This document shows, one piece after another, positions 27,271 to 38,713 of a stretch of 64,000 nt of DNA. A program made the position numbers and the translations under genes. Position 1 is the first letter of the stretch; each line of letters starts with the position of its first letter. The notes beneath the pieces were generated by a model, which ran no database searches, was not told the origin of the DNA, and worked only from the letters and a program-made list of their open reading frames with translations. This stretch comes from Plecoglossus altivelis. Taxonomy: Eukaryota; Chordata; Actinopteri; Osmeriformes; Plecoglossidae. The stretch spans positions 10,615,390-10,679,389 of the forward strand of contig BROE01000001.1 in assembly GCA_036571765.1 (NCBI GenBank), written 5' to 3'.

Positions 27271-28437
27271 GTTCCAGTGTGGTATGAAGGTTTGTAGGTC
27301 CTGGAAGTGCTCTTTAAGTCCCAGAACACAACTGCCAGTTGTTGTGTTGAGAAGTAAATAAAGTTTAAAGTTTGGACTCCAGCATCCTCGGGCTAAGGAT
27401 CTGGTAGACATTTAAAGACTGACTGAGAGGAGACGTTCTGTGGTAGTGATTTGGCGGAGACTCCTAACCTCAACATACTCCTTTTTTTGGTTTATTCCGT
27501 CCACATGCAAATGCAAACCATCTTGAGTAGTTAGCGAGAAATACCTGTAGGCTTGTTCCTTATTCAGATCTGTAGACGATCAGCTGCCTAAAGTCGAGCA
27601 TCTGTTCAAGGTCAGACCGTTCATGCAAAACAAAGGACGCAGGCAGAATAGCCATATAGGTACAGCATTCTAATCAAGCTACAATGATGTATGATTTATG
27701 GGTAACGTGAAGGAAAATTCAGTCCACATTTCATAGCATGTGGAACTCTGATAAGGGTTGTTTACTGAACCATCATGCTGTGTTATTCAGAAAGTAGGTT
27801 TTCTAAATGCACTTATTCCCAAGGCATTGCTATGGGACGACATTAAAGATTGGTTGTCTGAGTGGTCTCCTCATGTAGCTGTTGGACACAGTGGGGCAGC
27901 GTCCAATCAGAAACCACAACATTTGATTCCTAATGGTTATTTACTGGTAGATCGATAATAATCACTGGAACCATGTATGACATCAGCAAACAGGGTGAAA
28001 TGGGTTTGATTAGTGCACGACTCATTTGAAGTGATTTGTTTACTCTTAGTGGTTCGTGGTAATGAAGGGGGGAATGAATGAAAGAAATAGCGTCTGTTTT
28101 TCAAAGAGCTACAGTATGCCCATACTGTAAGTGATGTGTTCTTGCCTGGTCTTCTCAGACTGTCAGAAGGCACGCTCTCAAGGAATGGCAGGAAGAGCTT
28201 AGAGCTTCTTTTACATCTATCGGTTGCTTTCTAAAGTTATCACTGTCTGCCTACGTCATTTCTCCTCAGCACGACTATAACTGCCAATGGTTACTCTCTT
28301 TTTTTCTCCTTCCTTTTTTTAACTATCCCTCAGCCTTTCTCTCTTTCTCTCCCTAACTGTCGTTCTCTCTCTCTCTTGCTCTCTTTCTCTCTCACGCTCG
28401 CTCGCTCCCCTCTCTCTTTCTCTCTCCCCCCCTCTCA

Positions 28438-28484
<47 letters not shown>

Positions 28485-29938
28485 TCCATCTCTGTCCCTG
28501 GATCTGGGCACAAAGTCAACTTTATCTGCAGCATCAGCCTGGGAAACCCACCCACGCTTTTTCGCAATGCCTCCTTTGTCCAACGGCCTCACTTCCTCTT
28601 CACAGCAAGGACACGCCATGGCGTCTGAGGCTGGGCCAGACCGATCACGCGTGCCCCTGGCCAGCCCCCAGAAGCGTCTAGCCACAACACAGTTGAGACT
28701 GTAAAAAAAAAAAAAATGGAGGGTAATCATGGAGACTGGCCTCTGGCTCTACTTAAACAGGCAGGATGATTGTCTGGCAGGCAAGGGCTGAGGTAAGCAG
28801 GCCAGGGATGCAGTCAAAGAGGGACATCAGCAGACAAGCAGGCAGGCATGTAGACAGACAGGCAGGGGAGAGACAGGCATGCAGCGGGGGTGGGCAGGTA
28901 AGCAGACAGGAGGTCAGAGAGGCTGGTAGGTTGTCCACAGATAAAACCAATCTCTGTGTGGAGTAAGGTATCATTTTAGCTTCGATACGAGCCATTTGGA
29001 GTGAGAAGGCTGGATCAGGGGCCAATTTAAGGTCTTTGACATGGAAGTGATTTGAAACAAGCTATTGCAATCCTGAACACACTGAAGACATCAGTCTCAA
29101 GGGTACCTGCGTGATAGACCAATCTTCCCTCAAACTTCATAACTGTTATTTTTTAGGGTTTGTGATTGCACTTTATGTAGAAAGGAAAATTACATTTACT
29201 TATAGTGTAGTGACACTACCTTCTTTTTATATTCGTCATGCGCATTTGTGTGCTGCCTGTGCGCACACGAAGGACTCATTAGAAGAGTTTGCGTAGGACA
29301 GAATACTTGTTTTTTTTCCTCAAATCCATTTGTTCATTTCATGTCTCCCTCACATCACTGTCACACCCTCTAATGGATCTGCGTCTGTATTCAGGCGGCC
29401 TGGCCCTTTGAGTCTGTCTTTACAGCCACAGAGAGCCGGCCTGAATGGAAGAAAGGAGATGAGAAGCAGAATAGAGGGGAGAAGGGCATTAGTCATCTCT
29501 TTTCCTGATGTCATGAAAATGGTGTTTTTCAGAGATTTCTTTGCAGCGTGCGTGTGATGTAAAGCAGTTTCTATTACTGTTCTGTTTTCTCCTGCCCTGC
29601 CATGAACAGAGACAAAGATACAGACATGCATAGAGGTTGGTGTGTCCAGCTCTCCCACTGTAGTTAGATTGTAGAGTGTCATACACAAAATAATTGGAGG
29701 GATGGCATAACATTTTCGTTACTCAGCACTGAGGACTAACTCAGAGTCTCAGAGAGATTTTCAGTGCTGTGTCTGCACCTACCCCGAGTAAACATCCCAT
29801 TCTGAAATGATGATGATGATGACAGCAAAGAATGTCTGTCTAATCAGGACTACTTGAGTTTGAAAGTCCGACCAAGGCAGGCAGAAAGGGTTAACATCAG
29901 GCTGTAAACGATCCAGGAAGATTGCTGTTTATTCTGGA
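27271..29938. other. Spacer between 10-bp array and CpG-rich patch
   Basis: No gene recognised. Contains a CT-rich tract (about 28330-28495), a poly-A run at about 28701 and cryptic CAGG repeats at about 28760-28915. Confidence 0.5.
28330..28495 (+). repeat. CT-rich polypyrimidine tract
   Basis: Imperfect (CT)n with CCCC and TCGC breaks; the longest regular stretch is about 28437-28490. Confidence 0.85.
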
Positions 29939-29989
29939 TTGGCCCCTCGTATTTCCTGCTCCAGAAATCACAGTGTAGGAATAAATATT

Positions 29990-30388
29990 TGGAAAGGCCA
30001 GTCATACATACAGCACTGTACTCCTGCATGCGGCGGCGGGGAGCGTCTGAGCATGTGCGAGAACCGGGCCAAGGCTTCAGTCAAGGCCTCCAACCAGGTC
30101 TCGGTCCATCAGAAACAGCCTGCCATCCGCGATGAGGCCTCGACCGACGAACGACGTAAAACACCATGCAGTATTTCACCTGCTCAAACATGGCCCTCGT
30201 TCACAGGCTGCCTCCCCCGGCCTGTTCTCTGTGTGTTCTGCTTTAACGGACACGTGCGGTGTGACGAGTGGAGCGGACCAGCTACCAACAGCCAGACTGA
30301 TGAGCTCTGTGACAGCCATCAAACGGAGTGTTTGCTCAGGTGCATCGACGTCTGTGACCCTCCCTCGTTCTCCGCTGCCTCTCCAAGA

Positions 30389-30423
<35 letters not shown>

Positions 30424-30930
30424 CGTGTGCACAGGGTAAAGCAGGGGGAGGGACCGTGTGCGCTGTTGGTTTCCTGTCTGTCTAATTACAGAGTGATGAG
30501 GGGCTAAATGTTGCCATGTGAGAGGGCACCTGCTGTCTGAGTTTGCCGGGTCCCCGTCACTCACTCCGCCTCTCCATCCTTCTCTTTGTGCCTGCGGGTG
30601 TTGTTCTATGCAACGCGCGAGTCTATCATCCGCCTCCTCCATGGTTCAGCCGATGGGATTCCTGGCAGAGTGATTTGGTATGATATCATGAAATCACATT
30701 GCCAGGGATTTCCAACCAGCTGTATGCCGCCCGCTTCAACGGCACCGCTCAACACGCTCAGGACGTCATCCAACGCCCTCGCGACGCCCGCACCCTGACG
30801 TCATCGGTTGTGTTCTGTACGTTACGCGGGACGGACGGAACGAGATCCGACGCGTATAACTACTTTGGACGCGCGACAAAGAGGACCCGAGTCTCTAAAG
30901 AAGCAGGACTTAGCTCGCTTTGTGAACAGA
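29990..30930. promoter_or_regulatory. CpG-rich patch with CRE, possible orphan promoter
   Basis: CpG dinucleotides are conspicuously dense at about 30030-30160 and 30700-30900 compared with the AT-rich surroundings. The patch contains a full palindromic CRE, TGACGTCA, at 30796-30803 and a second GACGTCA at 30762-30768. A (GT)n microsatellite sits in the middle (30391-30430). No coding exon with recognisable homology is visible on either strand, although frames of 107-166 codons are open. It may be a CpG island promoter of an undetected transcript or a distal enhancer; I cannot decide from sequence. Confidence 0.35.
30391..30430 (+). repeat. GT microsatellite
   Basis: (GT)n, perfect for about 28 bases and then continuing with GC-containing units. 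Confidence 0.92.
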
Positions 30931-33927
30931 CCTATGAAAGCTTGTGTTCACAGTGGCTAAGTTCCGCTCCTCAGAGACACACACACCCACACGGTAATCC
31001 CCCCTTCCCACCCCACCCCCCACCTCCCTTCTCATCACCAGTAGACTGGGTCTATGACTGTGGCTGAGAAGCCCTGTAAACACTTCCTCAGTGGGGGCGG
31101 GGACTCAGACAGGAAGGAAGTGCCGGAAACGTCTCATTGGGAGAAGCAGTAACAATCTGATTGTGAGGCCAGGCCTCATTACCAGGCAGGGTGGTCATGG
31201 AGAGAGGAGACATACAGACAGAACTACCAGGACAGACTGAAAGGACCACAGGGGGGCTCTCTGATTGGCTCTCCAACCAAGCAACTGACGAGAACACCAA
31301 TCATCATCTTCTTAGTTCTTAAGTGTCTCTCATACATTCGGAGTTCTGTGTTTATTCTGATTAATCACTTAATTATGCTAATGGTGAAACTGTGAAAACC
31401 TACCATTCCCATTAGGTATCTAAAGATCTGCTTTTTCCAATCTTGAATACCCTTGGGATACAAAACTTGTTTACTCATCTAATAATACTGATTTAATCAT
31501 ACGTTTACACATTGTGGTGTAGAACATGGTAAAAACGATAATGAATAACTTATCTATAATTATCATTCATTGTGTTGACAAACATCACCCACGCATGTGA
31601 TTAGAACACCTGCAGTTAAATTCTGTTTGCAGGCTGTGGAATATATAATTATGACAATTGCTGTTCGTGCTCATGGAACAGTTGATGTGGTCATGTGAAG
31701 AGAACGACCATTCACTGGCTTCCACCTGTTTAATGCGCCCCCCTGTGGTGAAGAAGCAGTACTTCCACTCTCTGGGCTCAACCTCCTGTGCCTACTGAGC
31801 TGATAACAGTTGGTCTGTACAACACTGGCTCAGTTCAGCAGGAACCGGAGTTACGCCCTATTAAGACAGCTAGCAACACCCTGAAAGTCACCACAATTTC
31901 CCTTCACATGCAGTAGCATTCTCTGGCATTCCACAGAGAAAGAGAGATGGCCCGAACTGCCTCAAACTTTATGACTTTTTTCAAAATAGAAGTATTTCTC
32001 ACTCACACACTCACCCATTCAGCCAGTCAGATATCCAGCTGGACAGCCACCCAGCTATCCAGCAGGCCATCCATCCATCCAGCCGCCATCCATCCATCCA
32101 TCCAGCAATCCAAACCTGATTGGGCCCAATGGAGGAAGGCTGCTCCTGTTATCTGTGCTCTCGATGGATCACAGGAGCAGAGTTTTTCCAGATGTATGAA
32201 CAACTGGATCATCCGGTGAAGAAGGTCTTGTCTGAACGTTTTCTGTACATATGGGGTTCTGCTGTGTTGTGAACAGGTGTAACACAAGTCAATAAATGAT
32301 ACCACATCACATCCTCTGTTCTCATTCCATTTGAATAGTTTGATCACAACATCCGAATCTCTGTAAGAATACACCACCCTATTGACTTTTTGCAACGAAA
32401 TTGTTCTTTGTTATCCCAAGGCTGTCGTTTACAACTGTGAGCAGCTACTTTTGAGGTCGTTCGCAACCGATTCGGAGCAGCTGTTGAGTCCCTGCCGCAC
32501 GGGGCTGGCGCTTTGCAGGTGCACGTGAGCCTTCATCCATCCCTCATCTCTCCTCGCGGGGAGACAGAAAACAAGGACGACAGCTTCGTGCTGCAATTAC
32601 TGCCAGAAGACACAGCGAACTCCTGCAATCAAACCAATTTGCAAATACACACGCGCACGCACTCTCTCGTACGCGGAGACCATGTTCCACTATGCGTGGG
32701 GATGCTCAAAAGACAAGGAAGCAACTATTACGTTGCTCTGACCCACTAGACGTTCTAAACACCAAAAAAAACATGTTGACGCAGGACTTGTACGTGTATA
32801 GGCAGAACAAGCAATACGCTTCCTGGAGTTCACATGGGGAAAAGCCAATGAATGTGACCCTGTTGTTGTTTTTGTTAGTAAACAGGAAGTTAACCACTTA
32901 CCAAGAAAGATGCGGTCATGAAAAAAAACGTTACGTTTTCAACAACAAAAAAAGGTCTTCCAGGTCACATATGTGTTGATATGGGTTATATTACGGTATT
33001 GAATCTCACCGCCCAAACACTGAAACTTGACAGAATAATTGCCAGGGGAATTTAGTATCAATCAATATTCCAGTGTTTTCTTTGGTTGTGGAGGTTTGGA
33101 TCCAGGTAATGTGGACAAAGCCGCAGGGCTTGACAAAAGCTCTATGAGACACGCTGAGGAAAACATTACACACAGATAACACTTGTCTTCCTTGACACAT
33201 TCACCTCAGCGTTGAATTCTCAGAAGGTGCCAACAATAAGAATGACATCTTCTAAGTCAGGCCCATTCAGACAATAACACAGACAAAATAACAGCGTTCA
33301 CTCTGTTTTGCTAAACCATAAAAGAAGATGGTCACTGGGGGACGTTCAGCGAAAACAGTGTTTAAACTACAACATGTTTTTTGTTGTTGTTATTTTCATT
33401 TCTAGCTGTACAGTCTTCAAACAGACAGACAGATTGAATCATAAAAGTAGAAAAGCTGCTTCAGTCACAGACAGGACAGTCTTTGTAGTCCCCCACAGTG
33501 CTGTGCATGTAATAACCTTCCATTAAAGTATAAAACATATTCTGGATTCTCGTTCGGAAAGTATGCAGCCTTCACAAGGAAAAGATGGAGGAACAGGATT
33601 GGCATTCATTTTCTTGGACAATGTTCTGTAAATGAGTATTAACAAGACTAAAAGTTTTACATGAACAAACATCAATCGTAAGCAGTTCTGATGATTTTGG
33701 TTTGTTTCGTGTTTGGAGAGTACAATATTCTCCATTCATCCTATAATTGCGGGGTGATTAATGTAAGACGTGTTCTTCTCTGAATACCTGAAGGGTAGAA
33801 ACGGTAAGACATATGGAGCTACCTGCAAAGACATATTCAGTTATGTGAAGATATGAAACACTTTGTAGACCCAGTTTGATTGTCCCATCTATAGGGCCTA
33901 GGATTGTATATGCTCAAGTGCATACAT
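30931..33927. other. Spacer between CpG patch and telomere-like array
   Basis: No gene recognised. Contains a short (CCAT)n array at about 32067-32108 preceded by CAGC-rich degenerate copies, and several A runs near 32762 and 32920. Confidence 0.5.
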
Positions 33928-34656
33928 ACCCCAACCCCTATCCCCACTCCTACCCTTAACCCTACCCCTACCCTTACCACAACCACAACCCCTACCCTTA
34001 ACCCTACCCCTACCCTTACCACAACCACAACCACAACCCCTACCCTTAACTCTACCTCTACCCTAACCACAACCACAACCCCTACCCTTAACCCTACCCC
34101 TACCCCTACCCTAACCCAACCCCAACCCATACCCTTACCACAACCCCTACTCCTATCCCTACCCTTATCTCTACCCTTACCTTTACTCTTACCCCTACCC
34201 TTACCCTTCCCCCTATCACAACCCCTACCTTTACCCCTATCACAACCCCTACCCCAACCCCTACCCTTACCCGTATCACAACCCCTACCCTTACCCCTAT
34301 CACAACCCCTACCCCTACCCTTACCCCTATCACAACCCCTACCACAACCTCTAACCCTACCTCAACCACAAGCCTTACCCTTACGCCTATCCCTATGCCT
34401 ACCCCTACTCCTATCCCTACCCTTACCCCAAACACAACCCTTACCCCTACACCTACCCCTTCCCCTACACCTGCCCCTATCCCTACCGCTACCCCTATCC
34501 CTACCCTTACCCCAAACACAACCCTTACCCCTACCCCCATCCCTACACCTACCCCTACCCCTACCGCTACTCCCACCTCTATCCCTACTCCTGCCTTTAT
34601 CCTTACCCCAACCCGTAACCCAACACTAACCCCAACCCTTACCCCACCCCTACCCT
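33928..34656 (+). repeat. Telomere-like C-rich array
   Basis: About 730 bases built from six-base words of the CCCTAM/CCCTTA/CACAAC family, with strand-specific C richness: the plus strand has essentially no G for long stretches and the minus strand consists of repeated GGGT/AGGG runs. The words resemble degenerate telomere repeats (vertebrate TTAGGG on the minus strand), but the exact hexamer CCCTAA is only occasional. Open frames of up to 241 codons through it are Pro/Thr/Leu or Val/Gly repeat translations, not genes. Confidence 0.85.
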
Positions 34657-36840
34657 GATCCAAGTCATTAATCCTCAGCACATGTCCCGAACAGCCAATC
34701 TATTTCTGTGTGCAAGCAGACATCTGTTGACTGATGACATGTGTCATCCTTCATTCACCCCAAAGAGACACCAGGGACAGAGAATATTGCTGACAGCATG
34801 GTGGTGAACTTCGGTGCCTGCATCTCCTAGATTGATTCTGGATGTGGGAATGAGAACGTCAACACGTGCTCACAGCCTCTCAGGACCCATATTATTTGCC
34901 CCGAGGTCTTCTTGTGAAAACACATTTCTTTGCAGTGCAGATACAAAAAATAATTGCCTATCAGAGGTCAATTTTAATTATACTTCAGAGGAGCGTGGAA
35001 GCACTGAGAGTGCAGCTTGCCTTTCTCTCCACATCCCTGCCACAAGACACGGGGGTGCAGGGGCAGAAAGAAATGTGTTCTAACATGCACAACAAAGAGT
35101 GCTCTTAGATGAGAATAGAATGCATTATATCACCACTCTGTGTGCTGGGAGGATCAGAAAGGCTCTATCAGGGATACTCTGTCCATGAAAGGACCAACTC
35201 TAACTCCTTTGGTTGCCGCTGGAGGAAAAGCTGCGGTAGCTGTGGCATTATTGAGTCAAAGACGACTGTATTTCGCGCGCAGTGGTTGCTAATCGTACAC
35301 AATTATGACGCGTTCCTATAGCAAATGGTTTAGCCGATGTCGCATACGACACAGGAGACTTGAACCTGAAAACTCTATTTGCTGTTAAAGGCTCTAACCT
35401 CTGCTGGCTCCCTGCGTGTACGCTTTCAGAGCTAGACTTGGCACAACTAGCTGTGAGGTTCATGTCGTGTCATCATTTGGCTAATTCAGACCCCACTTTG
35501 AGTGTGCTCGGCATGCGTCAAAGGACCATTCTCACCTCAGTGAGGATAGTATGGTGGGCTTTCTCCTCTTCTTACTACCATATCACACCGCACACCACAG
35601 GGTAAACACCCATTGAGCTACAGAGAGAATGTTGTCCCTCAGAGCTTGTAACAAGGCACACACACGTGCTTCATCACACACACCGGAGAAAATCAGGAAG
35701 GAAACTAACCAGACAGCATCCAAACATGAGCCAGGATACGCTTTCAGGACAGACCGAGGTGACAAAAAACGTGATGTGCGTATTTATGAAAATAGGAGGT
35801 GACTTTTCTTCTAAAGTCAGTGACAACCACCTTGACTAATGAGTTTTTTTATCGGAACGAAGCAGTCTCTCGTCTATGGGCAAACAAACAAGCACACACA
35901 GGCGCGTACACCGTCTCCCGCCCATGGCCTCTGAAACCAGCAGCCATGTCTTATTGGAAACAGCAGATTGAGGGTGTGTGACCCCCCCCTATTACTGCTG
36001 CTGTTTCTGGATCAGCCAGGGTCTGGGCACATCTTGTCAGCTTCCACATGCTAAGAGAAGCCACAACCTCCCCAGCACAGCGACTCCTCTAATGAGACAA
36101 CAACACTCGATCCTTCCAGTGTCGTCGGGTATCCGCCTTGACACTGCATTAAACGTGGTGGAAGTGGCGGCAGGATAGAGGGGTGTGGGTAAAGGCTCCC
36201 GGGGCAGTAGCGAGAATATATGCAATCGACTAGAAAGGTAATTACTTATGGTCGAACGGCTTGGTGGGAAAGAGTTTTTGTTTTGGTGGAGTATAGTTGA
36301 TCTGCTTGTTGCGCTCCTAATATTATACAAATAATATAAATTCTATCTTAGCATGATAGTCACCGGTATTAGCAGAATATGGATCGGTTGTGGAGGCATT
36401 GTGTGAGAATATGAGTCCTCACCAGAGATACAAATTTACTTACAATAATAATTGTACTGTATGCAGTTGGTATTCCACTGTCGATCCATACTGTTTTTTG
36501 ACGGTGTCTGGCTATACGTTGGCCATTCTGAAATTACCTTGTGGGTAGATAAAATGATTACGAAGGGTAAATGCGAAGATATATATATATATAATAGAGG
36601 TATCTCTATATGGTGAGTTTCTTATAATAAAGTATTCAGTTTTTTTATAAGATTCTTAAACACTAAGTTAAATATAGATTTTATATCTAGGAATTTCCTC
36701 ACGAAGGCGCAGTGTGGTATTTATATAAGCAAATCGACTTGTAAACGCCCGATGAATCTTACAACATTGCCGGGGTTACCTTTCCAGACTCCCTTTTTTC
36801 TTCTTCTTGTTTTTACTGTATCACACACTGATACTCCTCG
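34657..36840. other. Spacer left of kif2c, no gene seen
   Basis: Unique, moderately AT-rich sequence without a recognisable exon. A short (TA)n is at about 36580-36595. The kif2c upstream region proper begins near 36840 where CpGs become more frequent. Confidence 0.5.
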
Positions 36841-36997
36841 CACTCGACAACTCGTCCAAGTGCGCGCTGCCTAGTATCTTCGCAATAAGAGCCCAGTGCG
36901 TCCAGGTTATGGGTACTGATTAAGGCTGAAGCAAATATTCAGTGGACACTCACACTCGCTGTGATCAGACCGCATTTCAAATCCGAAAAGAGAGTGA

Positions 36998-37384
36998 AAT
37001 TCAGGATCGCCAAAAATTTCGAAGCTAGCCAGCACGAAGAATCAGAGGTGGAGAGTGGAGAGTGAGGAAAGAGATGAGATAGATGTATGGACTCATCGTA
37101 GGCCTAAGAATGGCAAGTGTCTCGCAGCGTCTCCGTCGCAAGAGCAAGGAGAGGTATTATCTTGGGTTGCTGATTTGGCCGTCCAATCTGAAGACTATAA
37201 CCCCCGTAAAGTAGATGGCGGTATTGAACTTCTACCGGTAATACCCAAAGAAGAAGAAGCACTAGACGAAGAGATCGTTCGTGGTCCGGACCATCGTTTG
37301 TCGTGCTTCGCAGGTGGTATAATACTTGCCGGTAGGATCAAACCATTGGCGGTTGACTTTCCTGCATTTGAGTTAGCTAGCTAG
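36998..37384 (+). other. Open frame in kif2c upstream region, unassigned
   Basis: A frame stays open for 128 codons without an ATG, ending in a stop at 37382-37384, 84 bases before the kif2c start. The encoded peptide is mixed in composition and acidic in its middle (around 37245-37290), unlike the low-complexity frames elsewhere here, but I recognise no domain. The region also has a CCAAT at 37183-37187 and an inverted CCAAT (ATTGG) at 37345-37349, so it may simply be promoter and 5'UTR of kif2c. A transposon remnant or an exon of another gene remain possible. Confidence 0.3.
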
Positions 37385-37402
37385 CGGTTGGGTCCTGCTT
37401 AA

Positions 37403-37410
37403 TATAAATA
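37403..37410 (+). promoter_or_regulatory. TATA-like sequence before kif2c
   Basis: TATAAATA lies 66 bases upstream of the kif2c ATG, and no ATG occurs between it and the start. With two CCAAT elements upstream (37183 and 37345, inverted) it could form the core promoter. Alternatively ttttcgcag ending at 37432 could be the acceptor of a 5'UTR exon. Confidence 0.25.
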
Positions 37411-37468
37411 CATTTTAACGTGATTTTCGCAGGGGCTATATATATATATTGTGTGACAACTTATAGTG

Positions 37469-38713
37469 ATGAATTCAACCATTGCCAATCTTCTCGTCGG
37501 ACTCTCGGTCAATATTAGCCGGAGTGATGGTAAGATAGACTTACTGATATCGCCAAAATATATGTTGACAATCCCTGTCATGTTGTGTCTTTTACAAGAG
37601 GTACCTTAGAAATGTGCACGGTAGATACCGTCACTGAACTCGCACTGATGTCTGCAGTGTGTGATTTAAAGTGTAAATGAGACAGTCGTTTCCTAGCAAA
37701 GTAACATGGCATATTTGAGACTACACAACAGATGCAGGATCGCTATTTAAGCAAACCCACCCGAAAAAACTCGAACGTAAAATTCAATCGTTTAGGAAGT
37801 TGTCACGGACAAAGTAATAACTTACCCGCATAACTTGAGTCCCAGGTCAGTTTTTCAGTTGATGAGACAATCATACTTGAGTCAAAGCCAGAGTGAATAC
37901 CCTACCCTACGATAAAGTAGTTTACGTCCAAAGTTGCTGTCGTGAAATTAGACTTTTTCACAAACTGCAAACGGTAGCAGCTTCGAGGTCAAATAAAGAC
38001 AAAAAACAAAAAACTTCTACATTACGCAAATAATGTTGATATTATTGTGCACAAGCATGTCTGAATAGTTTATAGGTAACGTAACTTCAATTCCCTAATT
38101 TCCCCAGGAATGACTAATAACTATTTGCCACCCATAGCTTACCAAAACAGCACAAGAGCTAGCTAAATGTCAATTTAAAACATGTCAACCATGTACAACT
38201 GGAGGCAAAAAGTATATGGAGAATTACATGTTACATGTGACAAACGTGTGCGTCTTTTCCAGGACGGGTACACCCTGCAAACGTCAAAGCTGTCGATCAA
38301 GCGAAATGCACTGTAATGGTTGAGTGGCATGAGAAGTCCGTCTGCCGAGGGAAGGAGGTGAGACGATGTGCAGCTGTTTTGCAGAGATTGACGACCCATG
38401 ATCACGTTCAAGTTAGACTCGTAGCATTTTAAAGTCAGCGTCTCTGCTTTGGGTTTTCACATGTTTCCTGCCATCACGCATAAGACTCAGTTTGAAGTTG
38501 TGTGGTAGTTAAACCACCATTTGTAGGCATCTTTTGGGTCTAGAGCAGACTAGAGTAACTCTCAAAATAGCAAGGATGGACTCTAGTTGACCTTTTTTTT
38601 TTTCTTTCCTTGCACTTTAGATAGAAGTTGATGAATTATGGACCTTGAACAAGGAGTTGCTGGAGCACATGAAAGCCTCCAGTGAACCATCTCCCATTCC
38701 CCCTCCAGAGAAG
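37469..38713 (+). CDS. kif2c: kif2c exons 1-3 (N-terminal targeting domain)
   Basis: Exons 37469-37529, 38263-38357 and 38621-38713 encode residues 1-83. The first exon aligns directly with the start of human KIF2C (short hydrophobic segment, then an SDG/SNG turn), and exon 2 gives the VEW..KGKE core of the globular N-terminal domain used for centromere targeting. The ATG has G at -3. Acceptors and donors are canonical (gtaaga, gtgaga, gtaagt). Confidence 0.9.

Noticed and set aside
33904..34681. Reading frames of 191 and 241 codons
   Set aside because: They translate the telomere-like array in both strands into Pro/Thr/Leu and Val/Gly repeats; no start context, splice sites or domain.
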